Shown piece after piece: positions 45,201-58,810 of a stretch of DNA of 64,000 nucleotides; position 1 is the stretch's first letter, and each line of letters opens with the position of its first letter. The stretch comes from Alligator mississippiensis (taxonomy: Eukaryota; Chordata; Crocodylia; Alligatoridae), in the NCBI RefSeq assembly GCF_030867095.1, contig NC_081824.1, positions 55,338,882-55,402,881 on the forward strand. The letters are read 5' to 3'. A program made the position numbers and the translations under genes. The notes beneath the pieces are model-generated. The model was not told the origin of the DNA. It made no database searches and was given only the letters and a program-made list of their open reading frames with translations.

Positions 45201-47532
45201 TCTAGAGAATAGAGTTTACATCATTTCTACACTCCAAGAAACCAGGAATAAGTAAGAACTCTATCTACAGCAGCCTGGTCAACAAGTGGACAAACAAACT
45301 CTAGGGTTACCAGCTTTTCTTCTGCAGGGATATATGAAAGATGACCATGATTGTAGCTCTAGGGGGAAAATAAAAAAAAAACAAAAAAGGAGAACATGCA
45401 GAAGTCTCAGTAAATTGGAATCATGCTGGCAAATAACTGCACACAGAAACCAGTTAGAGAAGTCAAAGGCAACTGTGGTGATAAAATTGATGCTTAGGAC
45501 ATTAAAAAAAGCTTTTGAAATGCCACTGCTGCCGCCAGTACCAAAAGTAATGTCCCACCCTCCCTCCACCCTGCACACACCATTTGTATTACTAGGGATT
45601 TTCAGAATTCTTCACCCTCTGCTTAATAGGAAGCAGGTAGGAGGTTTTCTCAAGGAAGGTAAAGGAGTTATCCCTTCTTGTCCAGAATCACTCCATATAG
45701 TTTCTCATCTTTATAAAAGCCTGTTGATAACTTTATAGAACAATCAGAGATGCGGTACAGAGTTTTCAAAAGCAAAGGCCCATATCACAGAGATACCTAA
45801 GGTACTTATAATTTGAATAAGAATTAAGCGTCTTAATAGTATTGGATTCCAGATCTCAGAGAACGTAGGTCAGTGGCATTCATTACAGTCCAGTTCTAAA
45901 CATGATGGCTTCTTGCAGACATGGGTGGTAAATGGGCACTTTAAGTGCTTTCCTGCACTGAGCCCTTCACATGCCCAGATGAAGCAGCACGTTAGTTGCA
46001 CCTGACTTTCCCAACATCTGTAGAGATTGGGTGCTTTAGTGGGGCTTTTTGGCATTTTTATCTAATATCTGATTCAATCAGCTTTGCCTAAAAGTGCCAA
46101 AAAGCCCTGCTCATATGCTCAGTCTCTACAGACACTGCAGACAGGGTCAAAGTAACATGCTTCTATTTCCAGTAAAGCATGTTCCCTCCTCTCCACATTT
46201 GTCAGCATCTGATATGACTACTAAAGGTAATCTTCAGTAGAGAGAAGATGAGGTGGGTAAAATGATGGGTTATAGTAATGAGGTCATATGGTTACTTACT
46301 TTAGTCAAGAGCCCATCTTGATAGCCCAATTTAAAGTACTTATAAACAAACAAGAACTTTTCTTGTAGTTGGAAGTATTTGAATTCATGACTGCAGGAAC
46401 TGTTCCTTGGATAAATTGATCTGTTGTTAATAATGGCATCAACTTAGTTTAAATATATAGCCTTGTTGGGTAACAATGAAAAAGAGTTAACCAAAAGGTA
46501 CATTTATGAACAGAACACACATTTGCTTTTTGGTGGCAAGGGCAAATCTTAGGCTGTGTTCTGTCATTTTTAAACCACTCTAAGTGTGCTGAACTTCTGT
46601 TTTATTATTATGGGTATAAACCCAGTCCTGATCAATTATACCTGGCCTTAGGTTCCAAAATGCACAGCACATGCCAGTGAATTCAGCAAATAGATTTAAT
46701 TTGTTTTCTGTCAGATATACTAGATGCAAGATGTTTGGATATGTTGGCAGCAAAGTCTCAAATTTATATTTTATACTTCTGGTAGTGATATCAGACAAGA
46801 TGCAAAGTCCCAAGAGAAGGTGAAGAAGTCAGCTGAATGTATCATTATGAGCAGCAGTTAATACATCTAGCAGCTCCAGAACACAATTGACAATACTCCT
46901 GTCTGCAATGTCACTTTGTAAGAGATGAATATTATGTGCATACAACAAGTGTCTTACTACATCAGAACATTTGTTCCTATTAAGATTCTGTAGAGTCTCT
47001 GCTAGTATTTAGGCATGAAACAAACAGCTTGTTGGGGTTCACAATAAAGGAAATCCAAACAGGAAAAAAAAGGCTTTAGGTCTCAAGCTAATACAGGCTA
47101 TTTCTAATACTTGAAGCCTGACAGGTACTAAAGATGTTGAGAGACCATTTTCTCTTTCACCTGGCTTCATTCTTTGTATTAAGTTTGTAGAAAATTTTGG
47201 TAGTAAATTTGGTACCAAATTTTAGTAGTATCTCCTTTTTCTTTTCTTTCCCTACCTCCTCCTTTTTCTTCTTTCCTTTTTTTCCCTTTTATTTTTAGTT
47301 CCTCTGAAAATACAGGCAAGTGTTTCTGTTTGACTGGGTGAACTTCCTCAGTTCACTCTCAGCATAAGACTTCTTTTCTCCTGGAGTAGTTAGTGTCTGG
47401 GTCTGAGGGTCAGCTACTCTTACTTCAGAATTCACTGTATCCAAGCCATTTAGCCAATATCCCAGGTCTTGTAGATTGTTTCTTGAGGAAAAGAAGTTAG
47501 GGAGACAAATTAGATCATGCCCTATTTACTTC

Positions 47533-47612
47533 GTGTGTGTGTGTATATATATATGCGTGTCATACATATATATACATATATACACATATATACAGACACA
47601 CACACACACACA
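47533..47612. repeat. Compound GT / TA / AC microsatellite, mirror arrangement
   Basis: A (GT)n run passes into TA-rich repeats and then into (CA)n, so the outer arms are complementary and could pair. Simple repeat; no coding meaning. Confidence 0.9.
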
Positions 47613-50057
47613 AAAACAATTGACCTTTCTTAAATGTAATGGAAACAAACTGAAAACAGTTTTCTTGTTCAGAAATCCAAGTCGCAGCCAGTACTGCATC
47701 CAACAGCAGCTCTCTCTCTGCTGCCTCCTATATTTCAAAGCCACTACTCCCTTCAGCATGTCCCCTTTCTCCCTGTTCACGGGTTCCTTACATATACACA
47801 TATAGCAGTATTGATGTACACATCTATAGCTGTCACCAAATCAGTGTCTCAGCTTTTATATTAGCAGTCAGTCTCCAGAAAAGCCCCTCAGGCAACATGG
47901 GGTAGCTCAATAGCCTATGCTTTGTGCAGTGAGTTATACTTTTTAGGTCTAACTAAACAAACTATCATTTAATAGCTTGAACAACATTTAATAGCCTCAT
48001 TTAGCCAGAATTATGTCTGCTTTCTATACCCCTTGATTTTTATCAGGTCATTGAATTATGTCACAATTAATACCTTCTGACTTACCCCTTTTTCAGCTTT
48101 GTCCATTGTTTGGAATAAGCTTAGAATGATACCACTTTGAAAAATGTATCCCAGACAGAAAGAAAATGATTTAATCAAGTAGAAATGATTCAGTCTTATC
48201 TACCTGGACACTTATATAGTGGTTATTCTTGGGGGTTTTTTTGTTTTTTTTCCTGTTAGGAAATTTTTATATGACCAACTTAAACCAATTTCACTTCCAT
48301 ACAAATGACCTTCAAGCTTTAATCTTCTTAATCAATGTCCTTTCAGACAAGAAAAGTCTTTTTCAGCCCCTATTCAGTGCCTATTGTTTTTGTGGAACCC
48401 CCTAATTCAGATTCACTTAGGTCATTTGCCCCCCCTGAAAAGGTCCATTCCAGCACCTTCACCCCAAAACAGCCACCCCATAACAACAACAACAAAAACA
48501 TCTAAAATGTGCTAAACAGAGCAGGACAGACATGTGCCACTTATGTTTGGACACCTAAAAGGGCATTGCATTTCTCTTAGTGGAACTAAAAAGTTTGCTA
48601 CCAGTAGGAACACTGAAGATGTGCAAAACAGTTTAAAGAACCATATCATTTTCAGATCATGTGATTCCTAATGGCTGCTACACCTCAAGATCTGCAGGCT
48701 TAAATATTCCAAACTGTGGACTACTAGAACTACCCACATTCTTGGGGAAATGCATAACATTTCAAATCAATCTGAAACTGCATTTCATTTTAGAGCATGC
48801 CACAAAGCCAATTCTCTGGGCCTACCTCTGCCCATGCCCTGTTCACTATGATCCAGGAGATTCTGCTTTTATTTGCAGAGGGAAGGTGTTCCCTGGGAAA
48901 CTCCAGGCAGCATTTTGTGGCTGCAGAACGGGGTTCAAGGTATGCCCCTAATGAATCAGAAGAAAATTTACAAAGTCTGTAAAAAATTAACACAACAAGT
49001 AGAAACACTAAAGAATAATGGTTCCCTAAAGGCACAAACAATCCTTAACTTGAAATAATTACAAAAGGAGACATTTTAGAAAATAAAAGACAATACCAGA
49101 GTTTAAGATTGTTCTAAATGATACCAGTAATAGTTCAAACATTATTCTGTTTCAAATCATAGGTCATATTTGGCAGTCAGAAAATGAAGAACATACAGTT
49201 TAGTGACCAATATTTTTAAAGTTTTATGTTACTTGCCTATCATTACATAGGAACTCTGTGGCAGATACCAGACCATAATCCATTTTTCCAGGGAAGCATT
49301 CAACTGCTGCTTTAACCAGGAGAAAATCTGCTTTATTCACTCTTCAACTATACATCTATTTTTTTTGCAGCCAGTGAGGCAAAGGTTTAACAGACCATCA
49401 CTTTCTCTTCTACAGAACCAAAAGTACCAATTAGTCTGTGCAATGAATAAAACAGGGATCCATGGGAATATCTAGTATTGAGTACAGTAATGAAATACTA
49501 TATCTGAATGCATATAAACAAGGGGTCTAAATCAGAGTTGTACAAACAACATAATCTGCCATTTCCGAACTCTTAAGTTAACTTTGTAGCCTTAACATAT
49601 ACATACACAAACATCCTCCTACACACATATATGTGTATGTATACTTTTCTATTATGCAGGTTAATAAGCATCAGCTGTTGCACACTGTTCCAAAGACTAG
49701 ACATTGTTTGCAGAAATTAATTGTGAAGACTGCCTAAAGGAGAACAAGATAGTGGCTGTAAATTCAGGTCATGAAAGGAAACAGCTTGATGGCTGTGGCA
49801 TAAGTGGACAAGCCAACAGTCAAGGTCGGATTTTTGGCTTTAGAAAGAACGAGGGAGAAACTGTAGTAGAATGACAAAGAGCTTTAACCCATTAACTTGA
49901 TGCAGTAGAAAAGGGAATGGTAATGGAGGTATACCAGAGGAAAGTCAACAGGAAAGGAAAGTGCTTTTATTAGATACTTTTTAAATGCATCATGGTTGGG
50001 AGAACTAAGGATGGCAGGAAGTCAGAAAAAATAAAATAGTGATTATTAGGATGAGTA

Positions 50058-50590
50058 AGTGTCAGGAGTCCTAAAAGGCAACACAGCCTGGACTAATTGC
50101 CTAGTTGGACACACCTATGTGGGGCCCTGACTGGCAGCCCTACCCCAGCTAACGTACTAGCTGGCCACTGTTAGGGTCTCCTGATTAGCTGCCAGGGTGA
50201 GAAGCCTACCTATTTTGTTCCACCTGTGGCAGCAGACAGCAGGCTAGCCAACAGTTTAAAGGTCTGCTAGGATATAAGCCTCTTTGATCCTATGTTCTCT
50301 GGTTTCTGACCCTGCTTGGCTCTGTTCCTGGATTCTGGCATTGTCGAAAGTCCCTTGTAGTCTGGTAGCTCAGTCTCTGACTCCTGAACCTTGACTCACC
50401 TTCTGACTTGGACTCTGCACCTAGATTTCCCCTTGGATCTAGTGATTTGTCACTTGACTCTTGAACTTTGCCTCAGCCTGTATCTTGGATTCTGTCTCTG
50501 GGTTTGATTCTTGGATATTGTCCCTGATTCCTGACTCTTGTATCAGCCTCTAATTTGGGCTTTGCTCCTGACTCCTGCCCCCTCCCCCTC
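50058..50590 (+). repeat. LTR-like sequence with CTGACTC-type degenerate repeats
   Basis: It begins TGTCAGGAGTCC, has a TATA-like GATATAAGCC near 50270, and is followed by a pyrimidine-rich array in which GACTCCTGA, CTTGACTC and TTGGATTCTG recur about every 25-30 bp. The look is of a retroviral-type LTR with a tandemly repeated 3' part. No partner LTR or coding region was found, so a solo LTR is possible. Ends uncertain. Confidence 0.35.
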
Positions 50591-50734
50591 AATGGCCCAA
50601 CTACTAGTCCAGAATGTTTTTTTCTCTTACAGTGAGGTTGAAAACCTGGATGAGAGTTTTAACTATGTAAAAACAGAGAAGAGATGTTGTTTTAGAAAGC
50701 AATGAAAGAAAAAGTAGCAAGGCTTGGACACCAA

Positions 50735-51046
50735 GGGTGCCTATACATGTGCAGCAAGGCTGCTCCAATGTGTTGTAATTAGAGTGTTGGAGCAGACTCA
50801 AATAATCAAGTCTTCTGGAGTGTGGTAATTATTACACTCCAGCAGATGCCAGCATCTCATGTATCAGCTTCTCTGCATTTAAAATGTCAATGGGGGTGCT
50901 TTAACTGAAGCTCATCAAATGATCTTTAGTTAAAGTGCCCCCACCACCATTTTTCAATGTAAGCAAATACACAGATGGTCTCGAAACTACCCTAATTAAA
51001 ATGCCCTCTCCCCCCTTCCAACCCCTGAGCACATGTAAAAATGCCC
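50735..51046. mobile_element. MITE of the GGG...CTACATG family, diverged
   Basis: The left end GGGTGCCTATACATGTGCAG pairs loosely with the right end, which reads GGGCATTTTTACATGTGCTC on the opposite strand. The interior has ATTAGAGTGTTGGAGCAG and its partial inverse GTAATTATTACACTCCAGCAG. No clear target duplication. Confidence 0.5.
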
Positions 51047-52879
51047 CACGGTTCTCAAATAAGAGGCATGGATAATCATGTCATTAGAACTGGATAAATA
51101 AATACATGCCTTAAAAAAAAACAAAAAACAATTAGTACATATAGGGGTTTTTACATCAAAGGCCACCAGATGTTGTTTTCTTTCTTATACAATATTAACC
51201 ATTCAATATCATTTTAAGGAACAATTATGAAATGTGTTACATGGATTCACCATCTTTTCCATTAGAAGAACTTATTTGCTGCTTAAGCAGAAGCAGAGGA
51301 GATGTAAATACCTTGAATAGGCCTTGTAGTGGTTTGCACAAGCTAGATGCCTGATATCTCCTCCCGCATCTAATGTAAATGAGCATCTTTGCATTAGTAT
51401 AATTGTGAACCATTTTTCCCAGTAACAGCTGCTTATGTATGTTGAATTTAGACTTTTGAATCATCGCATTTTGCAGTATTACTTTGACAATTACTTACAG
51501 ACAATTTAGGGCACAGACAGAAGTGACAATTTTTGCCTGATCTGGCCACAAAATGTGGTCTATAGCTATGAACAAACACAAGTGTATAGCACCAGACCAC
51601 TTAAAAATAGCTGATTGCATGAGGGTTCAGATTAAGACATTTTAAAACAGGGCATATTCTATAACTTCTGTCTGTGCTGCCTCCCAGCCCATCTCTGCTT
51701 TCAGAATGGGAGGGGGAAGAGGGTATGAAGGAAATTCAGTCTCGGTCTATAGTATGGAGGGAGTTTGCCCCCTCTCCCCCCCCCCCCCCAATCTGCCTCC
51801 AACTCACCCACCCTACTCTCCAGTGCCATCAGGGGAACCCTTAGAAGGAGCTCCCTCTGCTCCCTTTTTTATTTACAAAAACAGAGGAAGCTAGGAGGGA
51901 GGAGGGCCAATACTAAGGCAAAGCCTTACTAAGGCTGCAGGCTCCAAGCCAGCAATTGGATTGTCCCCCCACTTTCCCCGCAAGAACAAACAGTGAATTT
52001 CTGTTTGATCTGGGGATCATTGTAACTCAGAATACTTCCTGCAAAGTGTTCTGAGTTACAGGTGGGGGCTACACTTCTGTCTGTGCCCTTAAAGTTCCAG
52101 TACCATTTTTAAAGGTTATGTAAAATAGATATGATTCAGTGACATAGTGAGAGACATACTGTACATGCATTTCAATTCCTTGGAACAGTACTGTACCATG
52201 GCTTAATTTGTTTAATTTCTCACAAGTGCAATCATCTGATGGAATGACGACTGCTATTAAGAGACCAAAAAGGCACAAGCTTCCTTGCTAAGATGAAAAA
52301 AGTCATTTAGTTTAAACTATCTGGCCCAATGTGTTATGGAGTTTTCAGTGCACAAGAGAATTTAAAATGCACTCTTCATTAGGAAAATGTCCCTGTAGTA
52401 TCCTCTTATACAAATCTAAAATCTATATTAAGAACAAGTTGAGTTATACTGTTTTTTATTAAAAATATATAAATATTACAGATGCCAATTCCTATTTTAT
52501 TTTTAAACAGCTATATTTGGAATTTATATTATTTCTTTCACTATTTTTTTTCACAATGTAGATCGGGCTAAACCATGCCTGATCTAACCAAATGTGTATA
52601 CATATTTGGAGGGCAACCCTGAGGCTGGGAAAGCCCAGCTGCTTTCTCCAGCCTGATGGCTAGAAAATGGTATTTAGGGTGGGAATTGACTTATAGGTAT
52701 AGCAGGCTTACCTTTCAGAGCTTGGGTTGAGGCCTAGGCTTGAGATCCTGCTGTTTTGATTGGTGGAGCCCATCCACCAATCAGGAGGCATAAAGACAAA
52801 TAAAGTCATGCTCCTTTCCTGAGGGGAGGGGGGAAAGAGCTCCCCCAGACCTGATTGAAGATTGCAAACTATCAGGTCT

Positions 52880-53910
52880 GGATGACTTCAGGGGTGGAGC
52901 CCTGGAGCGTATAAAAGGAGCTGCATGCCCAGCATGAGGGAGATGTATTATGGACAGAGAAGAGAGGGGCTTAGAAGAGCTGAGGAGAGCTGCTCAGCAG
53001 GGCAAATCAGTAGCCCAGGAAGAGCCCCTGGAAACTCATATCAGTGGAGAGTGGTGGACGGCTCCAGTGGTTAGGCTCTCGGTGCGCAGCATGGAGCATA
53101 GACCCTGGGAGCTGCGTGAGGCAGCTCAGGTCTGCAACCTCTGGTGTGTGGCCAGAAACATGGTGCACAGGCCGGTACATGGCGAAGGATCTTTGGAGCC
53201 CCTTGGGTGGCTCAGGTCCACAACCCCCAGCACGAGGGTGGGAGCTCATTGCAGGAGGTGCTGCATGAAGGATGAGAGACCCTGGGAGCCACTCGAGGTG
53301 GCTTGGGACAGCAGCTCAGTGCAGATGACACTGCCCAGAGGGTCTGGGAGCAGACCAAGCCCCATTGCTTCACAAGGCTGTCTGGGTCTCCAGCACCTAG
53401 CACAAGGCAAAGCACCCACTATACGCAGGGGTTCATGTGGCCCTAATCCAGGCTGGCAGCAGCAGAGTTGAGTGGCAGGAAAGCCCAGCGGGAAACAGAG
53501 CTCAACCTGGAGAACGGGAGGCAACACTCCAGGACTGTGGAGTAGTAAATTACCCTTGAGAGAGGGTCCCAAGAGGGGAGGGACCCCCCAGGTTGCGAAG
53601 GGGCACCACATGAGCCACTCCTGGGTGATAGAGGGGAGAGCTAAGGAGTATTTGGGGTCTCCCTCTCCTTTACTTTCCCCCCACCTCCTTTCCTGTAGTG
53701 GTACCTTGGGAATGGGGCCCCTGCCCTGGAAGGCACCCAGGTAGTCTAAGGATTGCTGGCTATATTTATAGACTGTGCCTTATAGTTTATGTGAATAAGT
53801 TGAAGCAATAGTTTGTTAAAAGAGTTGTAAGGTTGCCTGATCAATATCCTTTGTTCTGGGTTGTTCTATTGTTCATCTGTATTTTTAAATAATAATTGGT
53901 TATGTGTGTG

Positions 53911-53941
<31 letters not shown>

Positions 53942-54000
53942 ATTTATGTCCTTACCCTTTAATAGTTTTGTTGTAATAATAAATTTGTATATAGTTAATT
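52880..54000 (+). repeat. Possible LTR or promoter-bearing retroelement remnant
   Basis: A TATA box (GCGTATAAAAGGAG, 52907-52920) is followed by a long stop-poor GC-rich stretch. AT-rich sequence with an AATAAA signal comes near 53978, preceded by a GT microsatellite. This is the layout of an LTR or a short non-coding retroelement transcript. A frame of 173 codons at 52950-53471 runs through the GC-rich part but shows no domain I recognise. Confidence 0.3.
53902..53942. repeat. GT microsatellite
   Basis: About 40 bp of TG dinucleotides interrupted once by TATATA. Confidence 0.9.
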
Positions 54001-54190
54001 GATTGACTGGGCCTGACTCTATAGGGGATGGAGGTCGCCACTGGGCTGTTGGGTCTCTCTGAAGCATGCTGCCCTGCCAATAATTCCCTCAATTGGAGAG
54101 GGGAGTACAAACCCATGTCCACCCGGGCTACATAGGTAAAGTAGATATGAATTAGAACAATGGTCTTGGGCAATGGCAAGTGTTAATTGA

Positions 54191-54955
54191 TTTCTAAAAA
54201 GCCTGTTTGTGACAGTGTCTTCAAAGTCCACTATGCCTGACACAGGCAAGCAGCAAGCAGACAAACAAGCTGGTAAATTTAAGTCATACACCACACTGTT
54301 CTATAACATAAGGGACTCTACAGCATTGGCACCAGGTCACAGTGCCCAAGTGCAGAGCCCTTGGGATTTTTGGTTTTGCTATATGGACCAAATTAGGTAA
54401 AAAACATGGTATAAGAGCAAATTAGGATGTTTGCATGTGATGGGTTTGTGAAACAAGGGCATATGCTGACAGGACAAAACAGGGACAGTATAACAACCAC
54501 AGAGAGACCAATCAACGATGCCCAAAGATGAAGAGTCACCACAGAGGGAAAAAGATACAAAAGGAGGGATTTTAGAGCAGCAAAGGTTCCTTGAGGGTAA
54601 CTTGAGGGAACCATGGACAGAGGACACACCACCAGCCTGTCTCACCCACCCCACCGTGGAGGGTGGGCCTCAGCCCACCCCACCGTGGAGGGTGGGTGCT
54701 CCAGGCTGCTGACATGTGACATTCAAGAGAGAACCTCAGACTGAAATTTGCATATTGGCCAAACATACCTTATCTCTGATGACAACCCCAGGACTGGTAG
54801 ATATAGAATTGTTTGCATTATTCTTATCTGCTATCACTGTGCATCAATAAAATTAGCCTATTATCAAATTGAGAGGTCATGATCTATCTGAAGGTTTGGG
54901 TCTGCCTGAAGCGAGGTATCTGGGTCATAAATCTAGTGCCAACATAGCCCTGAGG
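54191..54955 (+). repeat. LTR-like AT-rich/GC-mixed sequence, unassigned
   Basis: It contains a polyadenylation-type AATAAAA near 54847 followed by about 100 bp ending GGTCATAAATCTAGTGCCAA, which has the feel of an R-U5 region. A 29-bp duplication lies inside (54645-54696). There is no partner LTR and no coding sequence. Confidence 0.25.
54645..54696. repeat. Exact 23-bp repeat, two copies at 29-bp period
   Basis: A 23-bp segment beginning CCCACCCCACCGTGG occurs at 54645-54667 and again identically at 54674-54696. Each copy is itself nearly palindromic (CCCACCC at one end, GGGTGGG at the other), so each can form a small hairpin. Confidence 0.85.
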
Positions 54956-56605
54956 CTGCATTTCTTTTACCCCGCCCCAACTGAGTTATTTTTACCATTT
55001 TGATCCTCTCCCAGATACACCAACTCCCCCCACCCCTTCCCCAATCCTTCTGAAACCTCTCTGGACCTGCCAAACCCCCTAACAGACCTGCTATGACATC
55101 CCCCAATCCCACCCATGACTTCCCTTACCCCAACTTAGACTATGTTCCTAACATTGGTCCCATCACTGACAAATGTCTGCACAAGCAGGGACCAGATCTA
55201 TGATCCCATGGCTTGAAGTAAGCTGTGTAATTGTTGATCAAGTTCTATGAATATGTGCCAATGCTCAGTTACATAGTGCCAATGTCATTAGATGACATTA
55301 GGACACATTATTTGTATGCCCCTGCATCAGGAAATGGTCATGGGAATGAATATATGGAACAGCTACAAAAAGTAGGAAAAAGAAGCAGAAATCCAGGATA
55401 GACACCTGGGTTTAATACTGGGGATCCCAATAGACTGCTCCCAGCAAAAAAATACCCACAGTCTCATTGCAGGCTATCATAAGCTATCTTTCAAACAGCA
55501 TTACCTTGTCCCCACCTACCTTCCTGTCAGTCTTCGTTCCAAAACACTGGGTTCAGGGACAAAGCACCAGTTTGGCCCCCCACCAGGCCAGAGCTCATGG
55601 AGGAAGGTATAATGACAAAGGAAGGGGACCTGCTTGGGGAAGGCCATCCTACAGCCAGCCCCTAATTGGCCCAGAGTTCCCGGCCCCTGACTGTATCCTC
55701 CTACTTATAGAAGGCTCCCTGTGTCCTGAGGAAGCTGTCTGGAAAATAAGGCTTCTGCTGCCCTTGGGCTACCAAGCTGTTCCCTTCCTTTTGTGCCTCA
55801 TTTCTAGATTTTACCACCTGTTACTGACCCTGATCAGCCTTCGATCTCTACCTCTGCATTGTGTCTGGATTGTTGGAACTCAGCTGTCACAGGTACCTGA
55901 CCTGGCTTTCCCCCTGACATGCTCCCCCTAACATTTCAGCTGAGTTTCTCACCCTGATCCTCTGGCTTGTACCCAGCTACCCCTTGGGTCCTCAACTAAT
56001 GGTTTGTGCAAACTACCAGTCAGTCCACTTATGACATGGTACACGATACTTCCAGGTATCCTAAAACTAACAAATGACCATAGCACTCACATACTATAAA
56101 CAGATGTCTTTTTTGATGTGGAATATGCTGTGCCTGGATGTTTCCTGGCACAGTTGATGCACTTCAGTGGCACCTACAGATAGGGTTGACCAGGACAGAG
56201 TCAGGCCCCTGCCTCTTTTTAGGCTTCAGGGATCTATGCTTTCCCACCAAAAGCAAACAGGCTTCTGCTATGAAAAGTTGGTACAAATTACTAGGAATTG
56301 TCGTATTTACAAATGTGCGCATTTGTGGAACAACAAAGTGTTACCATGTCTGTTTGTTCAGTTTCATGCTGCCATTAATTTTTTTTTATGGAGACACAAA
56401 GATTATGCCTGTTTCTAGCCACAGTTCCCATTACCTGCTCAATTCCTACACACTCCATTATACACCCACCTACTTGTAATCAACTTTCAACTTCCATCTA
56501 CAGAACATTCAGTATCTTGGAACAGGTTTTGTGTATCTATGGAGGGAGGGAGAGGTATTATAGACTTTCTCTTCCGACAGGGAACATCACCCACTTGGCA
56601 TCTAA

Positions 56606-56885
56606 GGGTGTCTTTACACATGATCCAAGGTTGTGGGGGAACTTTAATTAGAGTGACTCCAGGAGCTGCTTTAATTAAATTATTCACATCATCATGTGTA
56701 TCCAGCATCCTGCACTTCAAAATGGTGGTGGAAGGCGCTTGGGCTAAAGCTTATTTGATGAGCTTGAAAGCATCCCTGCCACCATTTTAAAGTGTAGGGC
56801 CACTGAGTACATATGGCACAGAAGCTGCTGGAGCATGCTAATTAGCACATATCAGAGCAGACATCTGACACATCTATCGGTGCCC
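56606..56885. mobile_element. MITE of the GGG...CTACATG family, 280 bp, diverged
   Basis: The left end is GGGTGTCTTTACACATGATC. The right end on the opposite strand is GGGCACCGATAGATGTGTCA. The flanks are TAA and TAT, differing by one base. Inner phrases TTTAATTAGAGTGACTCC and GAGCATGCTAATTAG are partly inverted. Confidence 0.45.
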
Positions 56886-57059
56886 TATGTGTTTGTTTAT
56901 ATATATATATATTATGATATTCCCCCTCTCCATGGATTGCAACCTTGATGGGGTGGAGAGGTTTAGAGGTACCGATGACCTGAAGAGCAACACCATCAGG
57001 AGTCTTGTACTCCTGGTAGTGTTACCTATAACAATTTAAAATTCCAGATCCTTAAATGG

Positions 57060-58810
57060 AGAAAGCATGAGGTCACTAAAACTAATATGCTAGCTTTCAA
57101 AAAGGCAGATTTCAAGTGACTCAAACAGTCATAATTATGGTACCATGTGAAGATAGACTGAAGGATAAGGACTTCTAGCGCGGCTGGTAGCTTCTAAAGG
57201 GCACAGTATTGGAAGCCCAACAAGAAACTGTTCTGATACAATGGAAGCACAAGAAAAATGGCAGGACCCCAATGTGGCTGCACGAGGAGCTTCTAGGATG
57301 CTTTAAAGGAAAGCATACAAGGCAGTGGGAAAATGATAACCAAGGAAATTACCAGAAAATAGTAAGAACCTGTAGGGTCAAAATCAGGAAGCCAAAGGTA
57401 AAGAATGGCAAGGGAAATTAAAGAGAACAAGAAAGAGTTCCATTTGTTGGCCAGATAAGGCACACCAATGAAGCTGTGAGTCCACTGTTGACTACCCAGG
57501 GGAAACTTTTAACAGAAGAGGCAAAGAAAGCAGGGCTACTGAACAGCTACTATGCCTCAATTTTCACAAAACAAAATTTCAGGCAAACATTTAATAGGGA
57601 TTATTTGTATAATGACAGGACACAATGAGGGATGAGAAAAAAGCAACAATCAGAGAGGTATTAATGAGTCTGAATTAATTTGTCGGCAGGGCCTGATGAA
57701 CTTCATCCGAAGGTACTGAAGGAACTGGAAGAGAAGATCTCAAAACCCTTGGCAAAAATATTTATGAAGTCATGGGAGACAGGCAAGGTACCACAGGACT
57801 GGAAAAGGGCCAAAGTAGTACCCCTTTTTAAAAAAAGGAAAAGGAAAACTACAGACCAGTTAGTTTCACCTCAATATCAGGGAAGTTAATGAACGATATC
57901 CTAAAGAAGTAAATTTGCAAGTACCTGGACAAGGCAAGGCTGCATGGATTTAGTAAGAAGCAGCCAGCATGGATTTACTAAGAACAAAGGATGTCAAACA
58001 AATTTGATCTTCTTTGACAAAGTAACTACTTAGGTTGGTGAAGTAGATATAATGGATTTCGACTTCAGCAAGTCTTTTAGCAGGAGTCTGCATGGACTTC
58101 TTGTAAAAAATTAGAGAAATATGGACTGGACAAATCTTATAAAAGGTGGAAAGACAACTGGCTGAATAACTACAAGCAAAGGGTAATTATAAATGGATCC
58201 ATGTCATAATGGGAGGAGGTTTCAACTGGAGTTATCTAGACTATGCCTATCTTCTAGTATGGTTGCTGCATGGGACCAGGGGGAATTATTTCTTCTCCCC
58301 CACCTCTGCTGCTACATATCGGGAGGGGAGGAGGAGGGATTGCCTTCCTGAGAAGTGCTGGCTGCAGCCTTGACTGGGGATTTTGACTGTGGTGTGCCAA
58401 TGTTTCTCCTGAGACTTAAAGCCAGAGGTTCCTGGCTAGAGGGTCTTGCCCCTCTGCTCAGGGTTAAACTGATCACCATATACAGGGTTAAGAAGGAATT
58501 TTATCCCATGGTCAAATTGTTATAGACTGCGGGGATTGTTCCTTTCCTCTGTAGTGGGGGGCATGGTCCTCTTCCAGGGATCCCTTGAGTGTATATTATT
58601 AAACTTTAGAGCAGTCTGTTACCCACCATAATCCCCTTGCTTTATCTGTTGCAGAGTGTTATGTATTGTATTGTCAGGATTGACTATAGGTTTGCTAAGA
58701 GATCAGATAATGTATTTCTATATGATTCTTTGAATAGGGATGATCCTGCCTTGGGCAGGGTGTTGGACTAAATGACCTTTTGAGGGCTCTACTTCTCTAT
58801 AATTCTATGA
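57060..58810 (+). pseudogene. CR1-type LINE with RT core deleted, long 3' UTR
   Basis: ORF2 similarity starts near 57060 and is clear at 57209-57420 (WKHKKNGRTPMWLHEELLG). It continues with HTNEAVSPLLTTQGKLLTEE, ANLLxxYYASIF-like text, and then 57680-57889 (SAGPDELHPKVLKELEEKIS, VPQDWKRAKVVPLFKK). Further broken frames reach NYKQRVIINGS near 58190. The FADD-containing RT core and the C-terminal part are absent. The sequence passes directly to a long non-coding 3' region ending with GGGCAGGGTGTTGGACTAAA and CTCTATAATTCTATGATCC. The subfamily differs from the other CR1 copies in the window. Confidence 0.78.

Noticed and set aside
45286..45738. 150-codon frame with a Lys-rich start
   Set aside because: No domain, overlapping frame on the other strand, and no splice or promoter context. 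Treated as chance in intron sequence.
52950..53471. 173-codon frame just downstream of a TATA box
   Set aside because: Tempting as a small gene, but it is GC-rich, low in complexity, has no recognised domain, and sits in an LTR-like repeat on the strand opposite EYS.
56930..57060. Phrase CCATGGATTGCAACCTTGATGG, resembling the 5' region of some fish and reptile LINEs
   Set aside because: Too short and too weakly remembered to classify. It may be the start of the following LINE or an unrelated fragment.
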